Assembly: GCA_951812925.1 (NCBI GenBank)
Contig: OX638370.1
Span: 40,551,948-40,615,947, forward strand
Reading direction: 5' to 3'
DNA: 64,000 nucleotides
DNA from: Calliopum simillimum
Taxonomy: Eukaryota; Arthropoda; Insecta; Diptera; Lauxaniidae
Each line of letters starts with the position of its first letter. Within the stretch, counting starts at the first letter, position 1. Positions 55,043-64,000 of this stretch are shown here, in pieces. The notes beneath the pieces are model-generated. The model had not been told where the DNA came from, ran no database searches, and worked only from the letters and a program-made list of their open reading frames with translations. The position numbers and the translations under genes were made by a program.

Positions 55043-56913
55043 TAGAGTGGTCCAAATTTTGTATGGAAAAACCAAAAGCGTTAAAAAGTCAAGGTGCGCG
55101 CGGCTTTTCTGAATCCTTGGATCCTGCTGATTACAAAAAGTGCTTTGGAACCAAAAAAAAATTGCGTTTAGATATTCCGCAACGAGCTTGAAGGTACTTT
55201 TTTAGGAATTTTTGAGTTTTTGAGTACTTCTTTTAATTTAAACGCTATATCTTTTTAACCAGATAAGGTATTTGCAAAAATTAAATCGCATTTTTTTAAG
55301 AATATTTTGAGCCAAATTTTGCATTAATAATAATTTATCTACTCTTTCTCAATTTTTTTTAGAAGCACTTTAAACTTCAAAATTTGTTAATTTTTTGAGG
55401 TGTTTGCACATTCAAGAACCAATTTTTTTCTTATTTTGCTCTAGCAAATTTTTTTTTTCTACTTTTATTTTTTAGACATTCATTTATCTATCAACCGACT
55501 TCAAGAACTAATCCATAAGCTGCACTTTACTTACAAAAAACCGTAAAGTGTAATCAAATTTGGCCAGAAAAAAAACTTTGAGTTTAAAATTTTCATGGTG
55601 AAACCGAAACAACAATAGTCATTTGCGATGAATGCGTTTATGAAAATTCTAAATCCGGTCTCAAAATTGCTCTACCTCATTTGGTTTTAGAGATATCCTA
55701 ATCTAAAAATGCAAAAAACACCGTTTTTGCTATTTTTGAAGCTATTTTATCACGATAAGATAACTTTCAGCCTGGTACTAAAGTTAAAAGTGACAGCCTT
55801 TTTCTTCAAAACCCAATTTAAATTGTATCGATATCTCTTTGTTCCTCTGAAATATCGTAAGCAGAAATAACAAAAAAACCTGTTTTTTGCACTTTTTTAA
55901 CTTTGTAGTTTAGAATAACACCGAGAATAAAAAAGATATCGGTATAATTTAAATTGATTTTTAAAGAAACAGACTGGTACTTTTAACCATTATACCACTT
56001 TTTGTGGTTGGATGTAACCTTGACTTGTAATATAACTTTAAAAAGAGCAAAAACGGTGTATCTTATAGTTTTATGTTAAAATATCTCCTTAACCGTACAA
56101 GATACAGCAATTTTAAGACTGAATTCGGAATCAGCATTAACAACTACATCGAAAATTGCTATTTTAGTTTCTTTTTGATTTTTTTATTTTTTTGGTTTCC
56201 TTAGAAGATCTATGAAAATTATCTGTTAACCCATTTTGCCAAAAATAACATGAAGTGCCAAGGTTTCGATATTGCGAAGGATGTTGTTTTACTCAGATGA
56301 TTGGGAACTAATGATTTTATAAGAAAAAAGTGGTACCTAACGTCATCCCATTAAGATATCTTATTTTAATGCATTGAAAACATGAAAATTAATTTTTTTT
56401 TAAGTCCAATTTAATTATACTTAATTGTTTTTAGTGAGTAAAAGTGTTGCTAATAGCTTAGTTGTTGAAATTATTTTAAAGATAAATTAATGCATAAAAA
56501 TATAAAAATTTTAAAAAAAATTTGCTGGAGCAAAATAAGAAAAAAATCGGTTCTTGAAAGTGCGAACATATCAAAAAATTAACAAATTTTGAAGTTTAAA
56601 GTGCCGCTAAAAAAAATTGGGAAAGAGAAGATTAATTATTATTATTGCAAAATATGGCTCAAAATATTCTTAAAAAAATGCGATTTAATTTTTGCAAATA
56701 CCTAATCTGATTAAAAAGATATAGCGTTTAAATTAAAAGAAGTACTCAAAAACTCAAAAATTCCTAAAAAAGTACCTTCAAGCTCGTTGCGGAATATCTA
56801 AACGCAATTTTTTTTTGGTTCCAAAGCACTTTTTGTAATCAGCAGGATCCAAGGATTCAGAAAAGCCGCGCGCACCTTGTCTTTTTAACACTTTCGGATT
56901 TTGGACCACTCTA
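55043..56913. mobile_element. 1.87-kb full-length palindromic element
   Basis: Ends TAGAGTGGTCCAAA / TTTGGACCACTCTA. Flanks GTATACAG (55035-55042) and ATATACAG (56914-56921) match at 7 of 8 positions. Inverted similarity runs nearly the whole length: GGTGCGCGCGGCTTTTCTGA, TTCCGCAACGAGCTTGAAGG and TTAAACGCTATATCTTTTTA all have complements, and the middle arms meet near 55870-55900. No coding frame. The 8-bp-like duplication suggests hAT or P-type mobilisation; TA alone is the alternative. Confidence 0.85.
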
Positions 56914-56921
56914 ATATACAG

Positions 56922-58735
56922 GTATATTTTTATTCACCGATGCTCAAAAATAGTTATTGCATTTAATCAGCTGAAATGGTTAAACGTTACTTACGTTTAC
57001 TTAGTTTTTATATTCGATTTTTCAACAAAAATACAAAGATTCCATATATTATTTTATAATTAATGTGCATGAAGATACATATTTTTACTCAAATCGATGA
57101 ACGAAATCAGATTGTTGGTTTCGGAGACGAAAAATCCTTCAAATTTTAAATAATTGTACTTTTGACTTATCCAAAAACAATTTTTTCATTGCCTTGTGCT
57201 TAAAGTTTTAAATTTCAAGTAATTTTTTTGGTATATTATTTTATGTTAAAATAAATTTCGAAAAACTGTTAAGTAAATTCATTATATGCACTTGGAGATT
57301 TAAGTACTGAAATTTGAATATGAAGAACTAAATGGAATTTTTTACCGAGGTTTTATTTTTTATGAGAAATTTGCAAATATTCTATTACATACTTGAAGTC
57401 ACAAATTATTAAAACAAAGCAACCGCGAAATAAAATGTTTTTCATTCTTGCAATAGAGAAGGCTTGCGCCTTAGCTGGACACACACCAACAGCGAAAACG
57501 GAGACCACTTTTCACCGCGTAATACGATGCGAACACACCTTCTTTTGAAATGAAATTCATAGCCCAGCAACAGCAAAAACGCGCCAGCAACACCAACAAC
57601 AACAGCAGACATTTGGCGTGCCATCGCAAGGCTGAGAATGATGGAATTTACAACGCCTAAACGTATGCTTTATTAATATGCCTTTCATCAGCTACTTAGT
57701 TTGCTAGTTGTTATACACTCACACTCACTACATACACAAACACATGCATACATGCATAAAATATGGTCTTTTTTATGGCGCGTTTTCATTTTCGTTCCTT
57801 TCGCCTAAAAATAGTTATAGTGAGTGAATATAAATTTTCTTAAAATAAATATGAGCTACTCTTGAACCGACCAAAAGAGACAGGCATGAAGGGGGACAGT
57901 GAAAGGAATAATTATTGTAGTAAGAATAAGTCCATGCGTGTTTCTTACAGAGTTAAGCAAGGACATGCCTTTTTAGCTTATTTAAAATGAAAAAAGAAAA
58001 AAAAAACAAAAACATGAAATTGCTACAGCTTTTGCACTTGTAAGGGCAACTCATCAGCATTACGATTTCCATTTTAAGTATACTGTCGTCAAGCGCAATA
58101 TTTGCTATCTCTTTCACTCTATCGTTCACTTTTGATTTTGACTGCCTGCCGCATATTCAAGTGCACTCGAGCGCACACTTAAGGATTATCGCAATTGTCC
58201 TGACAATGGTTCGTTCGTTCCGTTCGTTCGTTCGTTTGTTACTTCATTTCAACTCTGATGAAAATCTAAATTGGTCATTTAAGTCAAGCTATCGTTGTGT
58301 CGGCATGTTAATTAGTTCATTTTCAGGCAATTTAGTTTACGCAATATTAGTGTTAGCCTCATGATGTTGTTGTGGTCTTAGCAGCCAATGTTGCTTGTTT
58401 TTGGTGTCAGCAATTGAACTAACTAGCTTTGCTGCTGATAAGACAACCGGCCTTTCCAAGTGGGCAGCACAACATTAATTGCTATAGTGCTCAACAAAAC
58501 ATAATGTTGCTTGTCGATGATTTTGTGATGAAAGTTGCCGCGCAAGTTAATCAAGGAAATTGAAGCGTTAAATTATCTTCCCACATTCAATAAGTAAAAT
58601 GCTGAGAAACCTACGTCAAAGATCAATTTTTAGATTTACCGTGAGTAACTTTAATCATTACCTACTTACTAAAAGAAATTTCACTTAAGTTACCATTAAT
58701 ATCAATATTTGAAATTATATGGATATTAGCTTTGG
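56922..58735. other. Possible host non-coding DNA
   Basis: AT-rich to 57430, then less AT-rich to ~58560, with CAACAGCA-type words, a (GTTC)n run at 58211-58238 and many TTGTTG/TTGCTG words. No recognised motif except the weak reading frame below. Confidence 0.35.
57442..57624 (-). CDS. Weak candidate: signal-anchor-like 60-codon frame
   Basis: MARQMSAVVVGVAGAFLLLL looks like a signal peptide or membrane anchor, followed by a basic segment (FKRRCVRIVLRGEK). It lies in a GC-richer patch. The hydrophobic run is encoded by a GTT/GCT-rich stretch that also looks like simple sequence, so chance is quite possible. No family is recognised and no intron or partner exon is seen. Confidence 0.15.
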   Translation of the reverse strand: MARQMSAVVVGVAGAFLLLLGYEFHFKRRCVRIVLRGEKWSPFSLLVCVQLRRKPSLLQE

Positions 58736-58739
58736 AGTG

Positions 58740-59830
58740 AAATAAATGACATCTCTGATTTTTATGAAAATCGGTGAAAAGTTAGAATTTGACTTACATA
58801 TAACTGTGATGATTTTCCGAAATTCCGTAAATTTCCAAGATGGCGGCCATAGGAATTTTGCTTCAACTTTTGGATACTCACAGCTCCCCGAACTTTTATC
58901 CGATTTTGATGAAATTTTCAGGGTTAGTGTAGAAAAGTATAAGCTTTTGAAAAAAAAAAAAAAATAATACTGAAAAATTTTGTTTAATATTATTTATTTT
59001 TAAAGCCGTTTTGGCGCTTGGAGCACCCTTTTTACTTTTTTTTTAAGTATTTTTATTTAGAAATAAATTTTATGATTAATGCTTATTTTCCAATTCTCAA
59101 AACTGTGGCATCTTTTACGGTTATCAAGTTTTGAGTTTTTGAAGTTGTTCAATGCTGTGTTTATCATAGGTCATTGGTGCACGTGCGCTACCATATAAGA
59201 TTGCCACCATCCGGATGGTATTTTTTTTTTTTTTTTTTGTAGAATATTTTAGACCATTTTAACAAAGTTTTTGGAAAGAGGAGTCAAAAAGTACCATAAA
59301 AACGGGACATAATGGGATAATATGCTCTAGGAGGCTAACATAAAATCAAGCAAGGAACAATTTTCTAGAAAATCTTATTCCATTATATCCCGTGTATATT
59401 TTTATTCGACCCCCTTTTCAAAAACTTGGCTAAAATTTGCTAAACTATTCTCCAAAAAATCTCACTAGGGGACACCGAAAAAAAAAAAAACCGTCTGTAG
59501 CAGCCCTATATGGTAGCGCACGTGTACCAACAACTAATGACAAACACAGCATTGAACAACATCAAAAGCTCATAACTTCACGCCCCACAATGGCTTTAAA
59601 AAAGATAAAAGCTTTTTTCCAAATAAATTTAAATTTTTTTTTCAGTGTAACTTTTTTTCATATCTTTTTGCACTATTCCTGAAAATTTAATTAAAATCGG
59701 ATGGAAAACCGAGGAGTTATGAATTTTCAAATATGTGAGAATCCAAAAGTTTGACCGAACTTCTTATGGCCGCCATCTTGGAATTTTTCGGAATTTCGGA
59801 AAATAGTTTTGAACAAAAAAAATTTCGACT
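58740..59830. mobile_element. Foldback family copy 2
   Basis: The left arm (58757-59315) and right arm (59375-59830) are inverted. Pairs include CGGGACATAATGGGATAA with TTATTCCATTATATCCCG, GTGCACGTGCGCTACCATAT with ATATGGTAGCGCACGTG, ATGAAATTTTCAGG with CCTGAAAATTT, and TTCCAAGATGGCGGCCAT with ATGGCCGCCATCTTGGAA. A ~60-base loop near 59340. No frame. Copy 1 lies at 32320-34700. Confidence 0.85.
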
Positions 59831-60349
59831 GATTTCTTTTCTAAAGGCCACGTTTAAAGTTTTTAGCTTTATCTTGTGTTCCCCACTAAAATTTTGGAAA
59901 AGTTTGCAAGCAAAAACATCAAAAGGTCGCTTCAACACAAAAATTTCTAAAAATTCGATGTTTTTTTTTTTCACAAAAATTGGCCTCTAGTCCACAAACT
60001 GTTAGCTGTGGAAAAATGACTGTCAGTAACAAAATATAGCAAAATATATTTCCTACAATTTTTGGCACATAACATGATACATTTTTTACGGTATTCAGGG
60101 TACGCAGGCTCTCATACTCAAAAAAAAGCCGAATTTGACAAAAATTGAAAAAATACGAACTCTCAGGCTGAAATTCCAAAGGAAATCGATTTTGACTTTC
60201 TTTGTTTTGAAAGTTGCGCCGCTTATCGTCCTTTAACATAAGACAATACACTTGAAAAAGTCTTAAGTTGTGGGTGCAAAGTACAAAAAAGCGTCAGACA
60301 CTTTTACTATATCTCTTACGAGTTCTGTAAGGCGTGTTCCCTGATATCA
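59831..60349. other. Spacer
   Basis: No recognised feature. Confidence 0.45.
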
Positions 60350-61130
60350 TGCGGTGCTCACTATTTTACCAGCTGATTTTTCTGCATTCATAGTCTTTGA
60401 CGCCCCAGTACCAGGAATTCTATTTGTAGCGCCAATTACAAGCACCACAGTCTGTAAAATATTGCGGTGCGAAGACGCTACCCGTAGTGCTACCGTTTTT
60501 TGCTTCGAATTCAGAGCCTTTTGAAAGTTCTTCTTCTTAACAGCGTAAGCCAATATTGATTTTATTGTCGCCATCAAAAACCTCAGTTGGCCCGCCTATG
60601 TTTGCGGTTAATTTTGACCGTGCTGTCAATTTATCTGCGCTAAGTCGGGCAGTTTTTAGACCAACCTGGCAAACCAATTTTTCCGTAATATACGTTTCCG
60701 AGATCGTATCTATTCTATGTATATTTTCTGCTGTAACCCCTAGGAGGAGCAAAGTGCCAAAAGATTGTGTACCTGTTCATCGAAATCTCCAACGGTACGT
60801 AAGAAAAAGCAACTCTATATTTTCAAAGGCTAGTTTGAGACCGTGGTCGTTTTTCTGCACAGAATTTCTAACTGATATCACAGTTTCATTGTCATTTGCG
60901 TAACTAAACAAAAATGTATCATGTGCCATCTCTGTATGCAATATTTTGTCATCGCAAACATTCTAAAGACCTAAAACAAGAATGGAGCCTTACGCCGCAC
61001 CAGTCGTTATTTATTTGTGCCGTAAATACCATTGTCCTCATATATTCAGGAATCTGAATAATGTTTTCTTGAGCATCTGGCGCTGTTGAAAGAATTTTTT
61101 ACCTCCAACAATGTCAAGAGATCTATCCGT
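60350..61130 (-). pseudogene. LINE (R1/I-like) reverse transcriptase, decayed
   Basis: Minus strand, shifting frames. An upstream block (~61130-61010) precedes GAA(stop)GSIL (~61002-60980), corresponding to GxPQGS. The polymerase box is FLFSYANDNETV (YAND in place of YADD, 60888-60902). Then HGLKLAFENIELLFLTYR; the post-RT segment LGVTAENIH..LTARSKLTANIGGP (~60740-60600); and QKTVALRVASSHRN..AVLVI-like VVLVI (~60510-60430). These are typical, in this order, of R1/I-clade ORF2. At least two stops and several frameshifts; a dead copy. Upstream and downstream parts are missing. Confidence 0.75.
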
Positions 61131-61843
61131 TTGGTTTATTTATTTCCGCTCTGGATAATCTAAAAGCTTTTTATAACATCTGCTTTTTATAACTATACTG
61201 CCTGTTCGATAAAATGCCCGAGTTATTCATTGCTTGCGAAAATCGCGATTTTGTTAACTTTTCTTTGTTAGAGTAGTAGGTACCATATTGAAATTTCAAT
61301 ATTTGACTTTATGTACAAGGACTAGTTTTATGATATGAACTATTAATATCACACTTATTATTCTATTTTGCACAATTACAGACTTCGAGGAAGAAAAATA
61401 AAACAACCAAAAACTCAACATGCATAACAAAGCAAAAGCCAAAGATTTTAAGTCGCTAGCTTAGGCAAATAGTCCTATGGGAAATTACGAAATACATACT
61501 TTCAAGAGGATACTTTAAACATACTTTCTATATTATGGTGTATTACACTGTACAACCTTTAAAAGAGTATAGCAAAAATTTACTTGTATATTCAGGTGTG
61601 AGTCCCTTAGGTATCTTTACTTGCGTCAGAAAGGAACATTTTACTACTTTTCATTTCAAATATTAGCTGCATTTTTAAACAGTTATCAATTACTTACTTT
61701 CTGTAAATGAAAAAATAAATTTTTAATTGTTTTTTCAGCAGATAATGATTAATATTATTAGCTACTAAGGTTACTGTTCCTTGTATTTATGTAAAACACA
61801 AAACAAAGCAAAATGCATAAAAGAAAAAAACCAAAAAAAAAAA
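61131..61843. other. AT-rich spacer
   Basis: No feature recognised. A-rich run before the Helitron-like end at 61821-61843. Confidence 0.45.
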
Positions 61844-62240
61844 CTAGTAAAGGTGTAAACTTTGGCCTGGCCAAACATTAAATACCCTACACAGTATTTT
61901 TAAAATTTTGCTTACATAGGAGGCCACGCCCTCTTGTCTGATTTTACTCAGAGCTTGCATTTATAGTTTTTAGCGTCTGAGTAAAATTTAGTTCGAGTAT
62001 CTCAAAAAACGCTTTCAGTACTGCGTTTCGAAATTTTTGCTCATATGGGAGGCGCCACGCCCACTTGTCCAAATTAGCCCAGTTTTTACTCAGAGCTTAC
62101 GCTTACAATTCGTAGTATTAATGAGTATTGTGGTTGAACTGTCGTGAAAATGCTCCTAATTTTGCATTTTGAATATATTTTTTGTATGGGCGGTAGGCGT
62201 GTCCGTTGACCGATTTCGATCATTTTCAATCCCACGAGCG
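61844..62240 (-). mobile_element. Helitron-like copy D
   Basis: Minus strand 3' end: hairpin TTTGGC/GCCAAA (61861-61875), 13 nt, CTAG (61844-61847), T. Two ~130-140-bp internal units (GGAGG.GCCACGCC near 61920 and 62049), then GTTGAACTGTCGTGAAAATG and GGGCGGTAGGCGTGTCCGTT. It abuts the pentanucleotide array at 62243. Confidence 0.7.
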
Positions 62241-62242
62241 CT

Positions 62243-62820
62243 GAAATGAAATGAAATGAAATGAAATGAAATGAAATGAAATGAAATGAAATGAAATAAA
62301 ATGAAATAAAATGAAATGAAATGAAATGAAATGAAATGAAATGAAATGAAATGAAATAAAATGAAATGAAATGAAATGAAATGAAATGAAATGAAATGAA
62401 ATGAAATGAAATGAAATGAAATGAAATGAAATGAAATGAAATGAAATGAAATGAAATGAAATGAAATGAAATGAAATGAAATGAAATGAAATGAAATGAA
62501 ATGAAATGAAATGAAATGAAATGAAATGAAATGAAATGAAATGAAATGAAATGAAATGAAATGAAATGAAATGAAATGAAATGAAATGAAATGAAATGAA
62601 ATGAAATGAAATGAAATGAAATGAAATGAAATGAAATGAAATGAAATGAAATGAAATGAAATGAAATGAAATGAAATGAAATGAAATGAAATGAAATGAA
62701 ATGAAATGAAATGAAATGAAATGAAATGAAATGAAATGAAATGAAATGAAATGAAATGAAATGAAATGAAATGAAATGAAATGAAATGAAATGAAATGAA
62801 ATGAAATGAAATGAAATGAA
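62243..62820 (+). repeat. (AAATG)n pentanucleotide array, ~115 units
   Basis: 578 bp of AAATG/ATGAA. Three AAATA variants occur near the left end (~62296, ~62306 and ~62356). The remaining ~460 bp appear perfect. Minus-strand reading frames of 213 and 229 codons with an HFISF period are artefacts. Such purity implies recent expansion or assembly-sensitive length. Confidence 0.98.
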
Positions 62821-63734
62821 CTAATTGTATAAAAGCGATGCACAAAATACCAGCAATTTTTAAACAATTCTTGAAATTTTATATTTACACATGTGTCAAT
62901 GTATTCACTTCCGCTTAGTAGTGATAAACATGAACCTTTAACATGTTCACAAACACAAACTTATAAGACACATAAACACCGTGCTTTTACATTAGCATTA
63001 GACCGCCCAATATTGATGCTTCACAAGACGCATGTGGTACATCCCAGTGGAAAGAATACTTTTTACTATGCACTGGCAATAGGATTTTGTTGCTACTTAG
63101 TTTTGTCTCACGTTTATTCCTGTCATACCAAGTAAAAAATATGGTAATAGATTAGATTTCTTAGGTACGATTGGTTTAGAGCATACCATGAATCCAAAAA
63201 CAAATGGAATATATAGATTGTAAATAATGTAAAATATAAATCAAAATGAAGTAACGCATTTTATTTGTTCTGTCCTGTTGCTACGAAAATAATATGGACT
63301 GGGTATTGTGAAAATATGACGTACTTATATAGCAAAATAAATGGAAATAAATAAAATATGGCGAAGTAGTGACGTAAAACTCAACAAAACATGACTTCAA
63401 ACTGATTTTTGCTTAAGAAAACAAATAAATAGAATTTATTAAGTTAAATGTCATTAAACATATTAACATCTTCTTGGAAACATGTCCGTGACATTCATTA
63501 ATCTGCGTAGTAAGTAAAGCAAAATTGCGTTTACGTATTAAAAAAACTCTCTCTGCCTATGTGCTATCATGCTAAAGGGCACATTCATATTAATGGCAAA
63601 CACAAATTACGCATTCATATGCTTGGGTAACAGTTAAATGATTCATAATCATATTGCAAAATCTATTAAAAAAATAATAAATAATAGATATCGAAAACCT
63701 GTCGGGTTGAAAAGCCTTAGGGCCGTTTTCTTAA
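62821..63734. other. AT-rich stretch without recognised genes
   Basis: One 80-codon plus-strand frame at 62893-63135 without motifs. Nothing else is supported. Confidence 0.45.
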
Positions 63735-63830
63735 TGTCTGGTTAAGCACTAATCAAAACTTTTACTGACAAATTTTAGTGAAAACTCTCGGTTAAAGTTC
63801 TGATTAGTGCTTAGCTAGGCATTGAGTAAA
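63735..63830. repeat. TTAAGCACTAATCA hairpin
   Basis: TTAAGCACTAATCA (63742-63755) and TGATTAGTGCTTAG (63801-63814) pair with one mismatch. Pairing extends through AAACTTT / AAAGTT with an internal ACTGACAAATTTTAGT loop. Shares TTAAGCACT with the repeats at 207 and 26763. Confidence 0.55.
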
Positions 63831-64000
63831 TGGCACTTCAAAATTTAAAAAACTGGCTCGAGAAAAAGTAAACAAGTTAAATCAAAGCTCAAATGTTTTT
63901 AAATAAGCATTTGTATCGGAATTATTGACCGATAATTCAAAAACTACATATATTTTTCTATAATGCTTGTGAAATATAAAAAATTAAATGTTTTTTTTTC
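63831..64000. other. AT-rich window end
   Basis: No feature seen. Confidence 0.5.

Noticed and set aside
57442..57624. Secreted-protein first exon as a firm gene call
   Set aside because: Kept only as a very weak candidate, because the hydrophobic run comes from simple GTT/GCT-rich DNA and no further exon is visible.
62156..62867. Long minus-strand reading frames (213 and 229 codons) with HFISF repeats
   Set aside because: They are translations of the AAATG pentanucleotide array; period 5 keeps frames open without selection.

Overview
This window reads as AT-rich, intergenic or intronic DNA from a higher fly. The best guess is a cyclorrhaphan, possibly a tephritid fruit fly. That is inferred from the mariner, DD37E Tc1/mariner, LINE and DINE-like Helitron content and from insect-style simple repeats; no marker gene confirms it. 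No complete host gene, tRNA, rRNA or CRISPR array is visible. The only host coding candidates are a 61-base exon-like island at 24679-24739 (+) and a weak 60-codon signal-peptide-like reading frame at 57442-57624 (-).

Mobile DNA and its remains dominate. 1-7 kb: an unassigned GC-richer block, tRNA-like repeats, a TA-flanked TIR element (3517-4689) and a degenerate ~140-bp tandem array. 7-20 kb: an internally deleted mariner (6873-7798), an internally deleted LINE (8345-9860), and a DD37E Tc1/mariner element (11112-14514) whose transposase is split by a 2,087-bp TIR element (11848-13934). That insert has a 4-bp target duplication, a central foldback and six copies of GTCACAAACGTGGCA. A LINE 3' fragment and a hAT-like element with an exact 8-bp target duplication (16470-17299) follow. 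20-32 kb: a 16-bp minisatellite in two blocks, the exon candidate, related hairpin elements, and a TA-flanked element with six TGTACCTTGGWCC copies (27416-28299).

32-46 kb: two foldback families, a GGGCGTGGCA-rich insert, three copies of a Helitron-like family (3' hairpin plus CTAG), a mariner fossil (40431-41105), an element with a repeated GGTAATGTCGTGCA motif (41878-42423), and a multi-level nest. In the nest, foldback arms (42726-42901 and 45568-45742) enclose a Helitron-like element, which carries a Harbinger-type MITE (43050-43549) and a pogo-like element with repeated GGTAAAGTGGGAA motifs and a PHD-like coding remnant (44112-45359). 46-64 kb: a 39-bp dimeric satellite, an inverted repeat around a tRNA-like segment, two adjacent palindromic elements (54132-54996 and 55043-56913), a second foldback copy (58740-59830), a decayed LINE reverse transcriptase on the minus strand (60350-61130), a fourth Helitron-like copy and ~115 units of AAATG.

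Nothing here forms an operon-like pathway. The main organisation is nested insertion plus a recurring design: short TIR elements carrying several internal copies of a family-specific 13-15-bp motif. These motif sets are the best candidate for something undescribed, perhaps transposase-binding arrays of cut-and-paste elements.
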